From positions 1 through 64,000 of the forward strand of contig NZ_JAGGLC010000006.1 in NCBI RefSeq assembly GCF_017874235.1: a stretch of 64,000 nucleotides of DNA. The letters are read 5' to 3'. The notes under the pieces were generated by a model. It ran no database searches, had not been told where the DNA came from, and was given only the letters and a program-made list of their open reading frames with translations. Within the stretch, counting starts at the first letter, position 1. Each line of letters starts with the position of its first letter. Source of the DNA: Halolamina salifodinae. Its GTDB lineage: Archaea > Halobacteriota > Halobacteria > Halobacteriales > Haloferacaceae. Of this stretch, positions 40,923 through 48,601 are shown piece after piece. The position numbers and the translations under genes are program-made.

Positions 40923-41231
40923 CGTGTATGTGCACGTATTTTTTCGGCATGTTGATCAACTTTTCGCTGATTCATGCCTGCCGGTCGCTACCGCCGGTCT
41001 CCGGTCGGTACCGACGTGACAGTCTACACTACTACTCGAACGGTCCAAGGAAATCGACCGACGGCGTCGATACTGGCGAGTTGACGAAAGTGAACGCCGG
41101 GCGGGACACAGAAAAGGTGCCCGTCGCCCGGCGGTCGAAACGGTCCCCGCTGACGCTTCGGCCCTCCAGACGAAGCGTCACCCGATGCTTGTGGGTGGCA
41201 CGGTTTAAACGTAGCGTTGCTCCGGATGGGA
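40923..41231. other. gene-free stretch, palindromes only
   Basis: No gene. It holds the PadR promoter with palindrome GTTGATCAAC at 40951-40960, and a strong hairpin TGACGCTTCG (41151-41160) with CGAAGCGTCA (41171-41180), 10-nt loop, which may terminate the 48-residue gene transcript. A TTTAAAC at about 41203 is TATA-like. Confidence 0.5.
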
Positions 41232-41378
41232 CTAGATATGTTCCTCCTCCAGCGCCCACCCCAGCGCCCGTTTGTAGTAGGTGAACATCTCCCTGACGCC
41301 CTCGTGGTTCATCTCCTCGCTGTCGAGCTGTTCTTGGAGAAACTCGTACTGCTCTCTGATCTCCGCCTCGTCGCGCAT
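41232..41378 (-). CDS. small conserved helical protein
   Basis: Product of 48 residues starting MRDEAEIREQYEFLQEQLDS and ending YYKRALGWALEEEHI. It is a charged helical hairpin, acidic, with haloarchaeal codon use, which makes it more than a random frame. No family recognised. It lies between the PadR regulator and the 81-bp tandem repeats. Confidence 0.6.
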   Translation of the reverse strand: MRDEAEIREQYEFLQEQLDSEEMNHEGVREMFTYYKRALGWALEEEHI

Positions 41379-41439
41379 GGGCCGCCGTTGGGCGCGCGGG
41401 CGCTTGGGTGTGGCGGGCGCCGACGGGGGAGCAACGCCG

Positions 41440-41770
41440 ATTCCGTCCCTCGCTGCTCACGGGTCACGCCGTTCCCCGTTCGCTTTCCGAGCCTGTTTGC
41501 CGCCACGCTCCGCGTGGCGTTTTCCGTCCCTCGCTGCTCACGGGTCACTCCGTTCCCCGTTCGCTTTCCGAGCCTGTTTGCCGCCACGCTTCGCGTGGCG
41601 TTTTCCGTCCCTCACTGCTCACGGGTCACTCCGTTCCCCGTTCGCTTTCCGAGCCTGTTTGCCGCCACGCTCCGCGTGGCGTTTTCCGTTCCCCGCTGCT
41701 CACGGGTCACTCCGTTCCCCGTTCGCTTTCCGAGCCTGTTTGCCGCCACGCTCCGCGTGGCGTTTTCCAG
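41440..41770. repeat. 81-bp tandem repeat, four copies
   Basis: Four head-to-tail units with an exact 81-bp period (the GGGTCAC mark recurs at 41461, 41542, 41623 and 41704). Each contains the stem CGCCACGC-tc-CGCGTGGCG. Units differ by only a few substitutions. The array begins about 60 bp after the start of the 48-residue gene and ends at the stop of DUF1028. It is not coding in any convincing way. Confidence 0.9.
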
Positions 41771-41775
41771 GCTCG

Positions 41776-42789
41776 TTACTGCCGCTCCAGTCGCTGCAGC
41801 CCGTGCCAGATGGCGTCGACCATCCGCTCTTCCCCCTCGCCCTCGGCGTCGTCCCAGCCGCGGGCCAGCGCGTCCTCGATGGTCGGCAGCGAGTGGTTCT
41901 CGAAGTTGTTGAACCCGCGGAACGCCTCCAGCGCCTCGCGCTGGGGTTCGGCGAACGCCACGACGCCCTCGGCATCCTCGACGTCGTCGGACGCCGTCCG
42001 ACTGCCCGACGAGGTTCCCTCGTCGACATCGAGATGGCCCAGATCCACCAGCGTCTCCGCGACTTCCTTCGCCGTCTGGCCGTCGAGTTCCTGCACGTCA
42101 TCGGGCTCCTTGCGGCCCAGCAGCGTCACGTCGTAGAGCTTGAACACCCGCCGGAGCTCCTGAATCGGCGTCTCGTGATCGTCGACGCGCACGTCGATCC
42201 AGCGGTCGTTGCCGCCGTCGTAGCCGCCCTCGGGCTTGACGACGTACAGCGCCGCGGCCTGCTTCCCGCGGCTGTCGCCGCCGGCCTCGTCGCCGGCTTC
42301 GAGCGCCGCGAGCAGGCGCTCGGGCAGGCCGCCGTTGGCGTCCTCGAACGCCCCGGCCATCGCATAGACCGTCTCCTCGTTCTCGAGGATGTTCCCTTGG
42401 ACGGTGTAGTTCTCCCCCTGTACGTCCAGCGCGGTGTCGAAGCAGTCCTCGCCGGTGAAGCCGGCCACGGAGCCGTCGGCGTCGCCGGACGCGTCCGCGT
42501 CCGGCTGGCTCGCGGAAGCGTCGCTCCCGCGAACGCCGACGACGCCGACCTGCCGGCGCTCGGCCTCGTCATCCTCCTCGGTCAGCCGTTCGACCGTCTC
42601 CTCCGCTGTGAGGCCGTTCCGGAGGTGCTCGAGGCCGTCCTCACCGTAGGCGACGTTGGCGAAGCTCTGCGTGGCGATAGCGCCCGCGTCGGCGCTCGCG
42701 AACGGTACCACCGAGCCGACGCTGACGAACTTCGACTGAACCGCGATACCCACCGCGTCGCCCTCTTTGGCGACGATTGAGAACGTCAT
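41776..42789 (-). CDS. DUF1028 family protein
   Basis: Product of 337 residues. Residues 1-225 match DUF1028, a predicted Ntn-hydrolase-like family: MTFSIVAKEGDAVGIAVQSK, then SVVPFASADAGAIATQSFAN and NILENEETVYAMAGAF. The residue in place of the nucleophile is not certain. The C-terminal 110 residues include a short helical repeat region (TVDLGHLDV, AFAEPQREALEAFRG) possibly peptidoglycan-binding-like. Residues near 88-103 (SDASASQPDADASGD) come from an in-frame double-hairpin insertion (42484-42531). The gene ends where the 81-bp tandem repeats begin. Confidence 0.88.
   Translation of the reverse strand: MTFSIVAKEGDAVGIAVQSKFVSVGSVVPFASADAGAIATQSFANVAYGEDGLEHLRNGLTAEETVERLTEEDDEAERRQVGVVGVRGSDASASQPDADASGDADGSVAGFTGEDCFDTALDVQGENYTVQGNILENEETVYAMAGAFEDANGGLPERLLAALEAGDEAGGDSRGKQAAALYVVKPEGGYDGGNDRWIDVRVDDHETPIQELRRVFKLYDVTLLGRKEPDDVQELDGQTAKEVAETLVDLGHLDVDEGTSSGSRTASDDVEDAEGVVAFAEPQREALEAFRGFNNFENHSLPTIEDALARGWDDAEGEGEERMVDAIWHGLQRLERQ
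42484..42531 (-). repeat. double-hairpin palindromic element inside the DUF1028 gene
   Basis: Read on the plus strand: GCCGGACGCG-tc-CGCGTCCGGC (42484-42505), spacer TGGCT, then CGCGGAAGCG-t-CGCTCCCGCG (42511-42531). On the coding strand the spacer is AGCCAGCC, the same as in the MBL-gene element at 14751-14804. It keeps the reading frame. Confidence 0.75.
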
Positions 42790-42836
42790 GTTCCGTCGTT
42801 GGGTTGGGTTGAGAAAAAGCGTTGAGGCTGCGCGGG

Positions 42837-43337
42837 TCAGTCCATCGGCGCCACCTCCGTCTCGGCCCGCGGTCGGCTCCGCACGGCCCTCTTTTCGGCG
42901 GTCAGTGGCTGCTCGGCCACCAGTTCGCAGTCGAAGGCGGGGTGTTCCGCGAAGTGCCGGACGAGCAAATGCCGACGAGTGCCGGAAACGCCCTCGCCGG
43001 CGGCGTCGCCGACGGCCGCCGCGTCGAACTTCATCGGGAGCCGCTGGTAGAGCCGTTCGAACGCCCGGAAATCGCGGAAGCGCTTCTGGTGGCCCGCCGA
43101 GTCCGCGGCGCGCCGCGAAACCACGTAGCTGCCGTCCTCGCGGTGTTCGCTCACGGTCCGGACGAACGTCCGCCGGCCCGCCAGCGCCGCCGTCAGTTCG
43201 TCCCGGAGCCGTGTCGCGGCCGCCCGCGAGAGCCGTCGCTCGCCGTCCGGGAGCGAGAGAACCACGCCGTCGCCGACGTCCTCAGCGCCGACCGATTTCT
43301 CGATCAGCCGCCGTCGGGCGACTTCCTCTATCCTCAA
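42837..43337 (-). CDS. hypothetical haloarchaeal protein, start uncertain
   Basis: The conserved-looking part is about 165 residues: IEEVARRRLIEKSVGAEDVG, then VVLSLPDGERRLSRAAATRL, TFVRTVSEHREDGSYVVSRR and HLLVRHFAEHPAFDCEL. I know such a family only as uncharacterised. The frame stays open to 43505, but that part is Pro/Ser-rich and overlaps the divergent zinc-ribbon gene, so I place the start near a TTG at 43337; no good ATG exists. Function unknown. Confidence 0.55.
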   Translation of the reverse strand: MRIEEVARRRLIEKSVGAEDVGDGVVLSLPDGERRLSRAAATRLRDELTAALAGRRTFVRTVSEHREDGSYVVSRRAADSAGHQKRFRDFRAFERLYQRLPMKFDAAAVGDAAGEGVSGTRRHLLVRHFAEHPAFDCELVAEQPLTAEKRAVRSRPRAETEVAPMD

Positions 43338-43464
43338 GAGCCATCGTGGTCGACGTAGGCCAGCCGCCGACGTAGCCGTTGTGGGCGTTTGCGGGTCGCT
43401 CACACGGGAACAGCCGGGCGACCCGACCGCTCCCGTTTTGCCGCCGGCGCCCCCACTCCCGGCT

Positions 43465-44247
43465 ATGAAGATCCGCGGCGAGCGCGAGTGCAAGAACTGC
43501 GGCACGCGCTGGTCCTACTACGAGACGGGCGAGGCCACCTGTCCGGACTGTGGAAGCCTCCGGAGCGTCGCCGTCGAGGAGGAGCGGCGCCGTCACACCG
43601 ACGGCCCCGCCGACCTCGACCTCACGCCCCAGCGGAGCACGCTGGCGCAGGGGGCCGACATCGAGGACGTGGCTGAGGCCGTCGGGCGGGACTGTCGGGC
43701 CTACCTCCGGAAACGCGGGTTCATCAGTGGCGGCGACCTGCTCCCGCTGGACGACAGCTACCTCGCGGTCCAGGAGCTACGAACAGCTATCGCGGACTAC
43801 AGCCGCGACCGCCGGGTCGGCGTCGCCGGACCACGTCCGGCTGCCCGAGGGACATCGTCCCTCGATGTGGAACACAGCGAGTTCGACGACGCGGCCGCCG
43901 AACGCTACCTGCTCGCGCTGATCCGCGGCGCCGAGGACGGTGAGCGCCCCGCGCCCGCGGACGTGCCCGGCGCGCTCACCCCCTCCCGTGGACTGGCGTA
44001 CGCGATGGCTGTCGAGGAGTACCGCGACGACGTGTCGACCTATCTCGAGGACGAACCCGACCCCGAAGGCCGGCGCATCCTCGAACGCATCCGGGAACAG
44101 GAGAAACGCCTCCAGGCGCTCGATGGCGACGTGGCTCCCGAGACGGCCGAGACGCTGGTCAAGGCCTGCCGCGCGCTCGAGCGCTACCTCAACGGCGAGG
44201 AGGGGGCACTGGTCGAGGCCGAACAGCGTCTCGACGCGCTCGACTGA
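43465..44247 (+). CDS. TFIIB-type zinc-ribbon protein
   Basis: Product of 260 residues starting MKIRGERECKNCGTRWSYYE. Two pairs of Cys (CKNC and CPDC) form a TFIIB-like zinc ribbon; the remainder is helical, acidic and arginine-containing. It matches a haloarchaeal family I recall as DUF7117. It may bind nucleic acid or RNA polymerase, but this is inference. Residues about 121-135 (GPRPAARGTSSLD) come from an in-frame double-hairpin insertion at 43825-43864. ATG 43465 was chosen because the ribbon starts there. Confidence 0.75.
   Translation: MKIRGERECKNCGTRWSYYETGEATCPDCGSLRSVAVEEERRRHTDGPADLDLTPQRSTLAQGADIEDVAEAVGRDCRAYLRKRGFISGGDLLPLDDSYLAVQELRTAIADYSRDRRVGVAGPRPAARGTSSLDVEHSEFDDAAAERYLLALIRGAEDGERPAPADVPGALTPSRGLAYAMAVEEYRDDVSTYLEDEPDPEGRRILERIREQEKRLQALDGDVAPETAETLVKACRALERYLNGEEGALVEAEQRLDALD
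43825..43864 (+). repeat. double-hairpin palindromic element inside the zinc-ribbon gene
   Basis: GCCGGAC-cac-GTCCGGC (43825-43841), spacer TGCC, CGAGGGAC-atc-GTCCCTCG (43846-43864). Same two-hairpin plan with 3-nt loops as the elements at 14751 and 42484, again in frame. Confidence 0.7.
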
Positions 44248-44287
44248 GCACAGTCCCAACCCCAGTTCCATGCGCTGTGGTACCGTG

Positions 44288-44306
44288 TTTTTCACCCGGT
44301 TTTATC
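44288..44306 (+). promoter_or_regulatory. T-tract terminator then TATA box before uspA
   Basis: TTTTT (44288-44292) lies 41 nt after the zinc-ribbon gene stop; then TTTTATCA (44300-44307) is 23-30 nt before the ATG at 44330. Confidence 0.4.
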
Positions 44307-44329
44307 ACCGGACCCCCGTATGAGCAGGT

Positions 44330-44776
44330 ATGGAACACGCACTCGCCGTCGTCGGTCCGGAAGAGGTAGCCAAAGACCTGGTTCGCGAGGCTGGGGAACT
44401 GGCCGCCGGCGTCGACGCCCGGCTGACGCTGCTCTGTGTGATCAGCGAGGACGAGTACGCCGACGAACGGGAGGCCCTCGAGGCCATCCCGGAAGCGGAC
44501 GTGAGCTACTCGGTCGATCAGGCCCTCGAGGGCGCGCGAAGCTTCGCGAGCGACGTGGGGATCGAAGAACTGAGCGACATCGACATCGACTACGAGACCG
44601 CCGGCGCCGTCGGCGACCGCGCGGAGACGGTGCTACGGGGCGCTGAGACCCACGACTGCGACCACATCTTCCTGACCGGGCGACGCCGCTCGCCCACGGG
44701 GAAGGCCATCTTCGGCGACGTGACTCAGCGGGTCATCCTCGACTTCGAGGGGCCCGTCACTGTCGTCACGGAGTAG
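44330..44776 (+). CDS. UspA-domain universal stress protein
   Basis: Single-domain USP of 148 residues: HALAVVGPEEVAKDLVREAG, LTLLCVISEDEY, the long helix with SFASDVGI, and the C-terminal HIFLTGRRRSPTGKAIFGDV followed by VTVVTE. The ATP-type motif GRRRSPTGKAIFGDVTQRV (G-x2-...-G-x-G-like) is recognisable but altered. Probably cytosolic and dimeric. Stand-alone gene; a TATA box lies at 44300. Confidence 0.85.
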   Translation: MEHALAVVGPEEVAKDLVREAGELAAGVDARLTLLCVISEDEYADEREALEAIPEADVSYSVDQALEGARSFASDVGIEELSDIDIDYETAGAVGDRAETVLRGAETHDCDHIFLTGRRRSPTGKAIFGDVTQRVILDFEGPVTVVTE

Positions 44777-44788
44777 CCGACCGCGTTG

Positions 44789-44846
44789 ACGAGAGCCTTC
44801 GGCTCTCGTTCGCCAACCAGAAATCGGAGATTTCTGGTGACGCCGT
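44789..44846 (+). repeat. double-hairpin palindromic element (intergenic)
   Basis: Hairpin ACGAGAGCC-tt-CGGCTCTCGT, spacer CGCCAA, hairpin CCAGAAATC-gga-GATTTCTGG, then TGACGCC. It has the same order and spacer as the copy at 17131. A further stem GTCAGAAGC-gat-GCTTCTGAC follows at about 44847-44867. Confidence 0.7.
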
Positions 44847-44944
44847 CAGAAGCGATGCTTCTGACTGACCCGGCAACGGCGCGCGAACAGCCGTGACCGC
44901 CGTGTCACGGCCTCCGAGTCGATGCCGCAGTCGTGTATGGTCGG

Positions 44945-45859
44945 CTACGAGTCGATCTCGACGCCAGCCTGCCGAGCCGCGGCGTTGACGGTGTTTCTGA
45001 GCAGCATCGCCCGGGTCATCGGCCCCACGCCGCCCGGCACGGGCGTGATGGCGCTCGCGACCTCGCTCGCGCTCTCGTAGTCCACGTCGCCGACAAGCGT
45101 CCGGTCGTCGCCCTCGCCGACGGCGTTGATGCCCACGTCAATGACGACCGAGCCCTCGGCCAGCATCTCGCCGGTGACCAGCCTCGGAACCCCCGCGGCG
45201 ACGACGACCACGTCAGCACGGGAGACGTGGTTCGCCAGATCCTCCGTGTTGGAGTGACAGACCGTCACCGTCGCATCGGCGTCGTCATCACGGCCGAGCA
45301 GGAGGTTCGCGAGCGGCTTGCCGACGAGCTCCGAGCGCCCGACGATAACCACGTCCGAGCCCGGAATCTCGACGCCCGCTTCCGTGAGGAGTCGCTGGAC
45401 GCCCAGCGGCGTACAGGGGACGAACCGCGGGTCCCCGGTCACGAGTCGCCCGACGTTCTCGGGGTGGAAGCCGTCGACGTCCTTCTCGGGGTCGACCCGG
45501 CGCAGCGCCGCCGGCTCGTCGACGCCCTCGGTCAGCGGGCGCTGGATCAGGATCCCGTCGATGGCGGGGTCCTCGTTCAGTTGGTCGATAGTGGCGAACA
45601 GCTCCGACTGCGGGGCGTCGGTGTCGATCTCGACATGGTGGCTCTCGATGCCGACCTGCTCGCAGTCGCGCTGCTTCATCCGGACGTACGTCTCGCTGGC
45701 CGGGTCGTCGCTCATCAGCACGGTCGCCAGCCCCGGTGTCACGCCCGCCTCGCCGAGCCGGCCGACCGCCGCCGTCACCGACTCGCGCACGCTCGCGGCG
45801 ACGGCCTCGCCGTCGATCACGTCCGCGCGGCCCGGTCGCTCCTGAATGGCGTCGTTCAT
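44945..45859 (-). CDS. folD: bifunctional methylene-THF dehydrogenase/cyclohydrolase
   Basis: Interconverts 5,10-methylene- and 10-formyl-tetrahydrofolate. The 304-residue product has the catalytic KQRDCEQVG region (Lys in YVRMKQRD), the substrate motif DGILIQRPLTEG, and the Rossmann signature VVIVGRSELVGKPLANLLL, ending ITPVPGGVGPMTRAMLLRNT. The order matches FolD. I chose ATG 45859; the upstream extension is not conserved-looking. Works in one-carbon metabolism with GlyA (48602-49849) nearby on the same strand, separated by the sensor kinase gene. Confidence 0.95.
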   Translation of the reverse strand: MNDAIQERPGRADVIDGEAVAASVRESVTAAVGRLGEAGVTPGLATVLMSDDPASETYVRMKQRDCEQVGIESHHVEIDTDAPQSELFATIDQLNEDPAIDGILIQRPLTEGVDEPAALRRVDPEKDVDGFHPENVGRLVTGDPRFVPCTPLGVQRLLTEAGVEIPGSDVVIVGRSELVGKPLANLLLGRDDDADATVTVCHSNTEDLANHVSRADVVVVAAGVPRLVTGEMLAEGSVVIDVGINAVGEGDDRTLVGDVDYESASEVASAITPVPGGVGPMTRAMLLRNTVNAAARQAGVEIDS

Positions 45860-45947
45860 ACGCCGAACAGGGCGGCGTTGCCACTTCAACCCTCGGATAT
45901 GTGCATATATCCTTCCCGAATGTTGTACGAATAGACAGAAACGTGTA

Positions 45948-48554
45948 TTACTCTGCGTCGACCCGCCGGAGTCGGATCCGAGCAACCGTCCGCCCGTCCC
46001 GGCGTTCGAAGCCGAGGTCGCCGCCGACGGACTCGACCGCCCAGCGTACGAGCCAGAGACCGAGGCCGCTGCCGTGCTGGAGTTGGGTGATGTCCCGGTC
46101 GCCGGTGACCGCCGCGCGCTCGGTCTCGGGGATACCCGGGCCGGCGTCCATCACCAGCAGGTCGACCCACGCCGACGGCGCCGACTCGAACGGCTCGGCA
46201 CGGAGTTCGACCGGATCGCCGCCGTGAACGATGGCGTTCTCCACCAACTCCTCGAGCGCCAGGCGAACGTCGGACGTGGCCAGCACCGCGAGGTCCTCGC
46301 CGTCCGCGACATCGACGGTCGCCCTGGGGAACCGCCCGCGGGCGTCCGTTGCGACCCCCTCGAACAGCGGCGCGACCGGGATCGGGGAGCGGTCGGCCGT
46401 CGGCTCCTCGATGATCCGGCGGATGCGCTTGGCGGTGTCGCTGAGGTCGATCAGCCCGTTCGCGGCCTCGACCAGCCCCACCGCCTCCTCGCGGATCTCG
46501 GGATCCTCAGTGTGTTCGAGCACGTTCTCCGCGCGGCCGATGACGACACCCAGATCGTTCCGGAGGTTGTGTCTGAGCAGCCGGTCGAGCACCTTCACGT
46601 GGCGCTCCCGGCGCTCGATGTCGGTCACGTCGGTGTAGATGCCGAACGCGCGCACGGAGTCGTCCTGCGCGTAGGGGATCCCCCGGAACAGGAACGTGCG
46701 CGCGCCCTGTTCGGTCTCGCGCTGGACTTTCGCGCCGGTCACCGCGCCCTCGCTGATCTGTTCGTTGATCGCTTCCGGCGGCATACTGCCGGCCGGTGCG
46801 CCCGCGGGCGAGGAGAGCACCTCGTCGATCCGCTCGCCGACGATAGCCTCGCGGTCGCAGTTGAACACCTCCGCGAACGCGTCGTTGGCCGCGCGGATCA
46901 CCGGCCCGTTCTCGACGTGTTCGGCGTCGACGACCGGGTCCGGGAGGTTCTCGAACAGCGTCCACAGCCGTTCGTGCTCCTGTCGCAGGTCCTCGCGGGC
47001 CGCCGCAAGCGTCGAGCGGTCCTCGACGACGCCGACGAGGCTCTCCCCCGACTCGGTCTGTTCCAGCACCGAGAGGTCGACGTGCGCGGGGAACGACTCC
47101 CCGTCGACGGGCGCTATCTGGAGACTCAGCGACACCTCAGACTCGCCCGAGGCGATCTGGCTCTCGGCCCGGTAGAACGCCTCGACGTCGACGAACTCTG
47201 TCACGTGCCGACCCACCAGCGCCTCCCGGGTCGTTCCCATCCGTTCTGCCAGCGGCGTCGAGACGTAGTCGACGATCCGGTTCTCGTCCAACGCGAACAC
47301 CATCCCCTGGATCGACTCGAGCACCGCCTCCCTGCGCCGGAGCCGTGCCTCGCGGTCCGCGCGGTCCAGGGCGGCCACGACCGTCGTCGACAGCAGGCGC
47401 GCGAGCGAGAGCTCCTCCTCGTCGAACGCGTCGGGCACTATCGAGCCGATACTGATCGTGCCGTGATCCTCCAGCGGCAGGGTGATCGCCGACCGAACCG
47501 CGCCGAAGCGGTCCTCCTCGAGGTCGGGGCTGATCTTGGGGTCGCCCATCTCGAACACCTGGCCGGCGACGCCCTCACCGGCCTCGTAGGTCGGCCGCGC
47601 GGGCATCAGCTTTTCGACCCCCTCCGTCTTGGCGGCGAGGCGGAGCACGTCGTCGACTGGGTCGTAGAGCCGGACCGCCACGAGGTCGAAGCCGAGCACG
47701 TTGCGGGTCGCCTCGCAGGCGATTTCGGCGACGGCCTGGGGCGTCTCCGCCGCGAAGAGGCGCCGCGTGACGCCGTGAATCCGGTCCAGCACCACCCGTC
47801 GGCGCGCCGCGTCGTCGAGTTGCTCGATAGTGATCGTCGCCCCCTCGTCGGTGGGCCGGGCAGTCAGGCGGAGCCACCGGTTCGCGGGCATCAGTCGCTC
47901 GACGGTCGACACCGTGCCGTCCTCGGCGTCGAGGTCGTTCGTGACCTGTGCCAGGCGGTCGAGCCCCTCCCAGGGCAGCGCGTCACGCAGATCGCTACCA
48001 AGCAGGGCGTCGGTGTTCCGGTCCAGCAGGCCGGCCGCGCGCTCGCCGACGTAGCTGATCCGGCCCGTTTCGTCCACCGCCAGCGTCCCCGACGGCGGCG
48101 GCCGGCCCTCGGGGAGGGCGTCGGTTTCGGTCGCGCTCGGTGGCTGGCCGGCGCTCTGCCGGGGCTGGTTCGCCCCGGCGCCGTCGGAGACGGTCTCGTT
48201 GGTTCGCTGTGCTATCGCCGTCCGAGCGCCGGCGATCCGGTCCAGAAGCGACCCAGCGTCCCACTCGTCGGCGTCCTGCGGCAGCACTACATCGACGCCG
48301 GCCGCGGTCGCGGCTGCGACGCCGTCGGGCGTCGTCTCCGGCGGGCAGTAAGCGATCGGCGTCTCCGGCGCGGCCGCTCGGAGCGCGTCGAAGTCAGTGT
48401 CGGTGACGCCCACGAGAACCGCGTCGGGGCGGCGGTCGGGCACGGCTGCGGCGGCGGCCTCCGGATCGGCCGTCAGAAGCGCCCAGTCTCGCCCTCCGCA
48501 GGCGGCAGCGACGGACGCGGGAGGGGCAGCACGACCGATCCAGAGGGTCTGCAT
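45948..48554 (-). CDS. multidomain sensor histidine kinase (PAS-GAF-PAS-PAS-HisKA)
   Basis: Product of 868 residues with no membrane helix, so a cytosolic sensor. Domains in order: degenerate receiver-like (1-115, DAVLVGVTDTDFD), PAS (160-260), GAF (270-430, GVTRRLFAAETPQAVAEIAC), PAS (435-545, SIQGMVFALDENRIVDYVS), PAS/PAC (555-670, RFRGIPYAQDDS-like FRGIPYAQDD), HisKA with phospho-His in LLRHNLRNDLG (about 680) and HATPase with ENAIVHGG (N-box), DAGPGIP and GSGLGLWLVRW. ATG 48554 was preferred to the longer frame. It is orphan: no response regulator nearby. Confidence 0.9.
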   Translation of the reverse strand: MQTLWIGRAAPPASVAAACGGRDWALLTADPEAAAAAVPDRRPDAVLVGVTDTDFDALRAAAPETPIAYCPPETTPDGVAAATAAGVDVVLPQDADEWDAGSLLDRIAGARTAIAQRTNETVSDGAGANQPRQSAGQPPSATETDALPEGRPPPSGTLAVDETGRISYVGERAAGLLDRNTDALLGSDLRDALPWEGLDRLAQVTNDLDAEDGTVSTVERLMPANRWLRLTARPTDEGATITIEQLDDAARRRVVLDRIHGVTRRLFAAETPQAVAEIACEATRNVLGFDLVAVRLYDPVDDVLRLAAKTEGVEKLMPARPTYEAGEGVAGQVFEMGDPKISPDLEEDRFGAVRSAITLPLEDHGTISIGSIVPDAFDEEELSLARLLSTTVVAALDRADREARLRRREAVLESIQGMVFALDENRIVDYVSTPLAERMGTTREALVGRHVTEFVDVEAFYRAESQIASGESEVSLSLQIAPVDGESFPAHVDLSVLEQTESGESLVGVVEDRSTLAAAREDLRQEHERLWTLFENLPDPVVDAEHVENGPVIRAANDAFAEVFNCDREAIVGERIDEVLSSPAGAPAGSMPPEAINEQISEGAVTGAKVQRETEQGARTFLFRGIPYAQDDSVRAFGIYTDVTDIERRERHVKVLDRLLRHNLRNDLGVVIGRAENVLEHTEDPEIREEAVGLVEAANGLIDLSDTAKRIRRIIEEPTADRSPIPVAPLFEGVATDARGRFPRATVDVADGEDLAVLATSDVRLALEELVENAIVHGGDPVELRAEPFESAPSAWVDLLVMDAGPGIPETERAAVTGDRDITQLQHGSGLGLWLVRWAVESVGGDLGFERRDGRTVARIRLRRVDAE

Positions 48555-48601
48555 CACCCGTGGTGAGAAGACCCACACGGATAACCGTCCCGCTCCGGGG
48601 T

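Noticed and set aside
41440-41770. Possible CRISPR array
   Set aside because: Units repeat as whole 81-bp blocks in direct tandem, with no unique spacers and no cas genes nearby.
45846-48566. A 906-codon open frame on the plus strand
   Set aside because: Antisense shadow of the sensor kinase and folD; composition is unlike haloarchaeal proteins.
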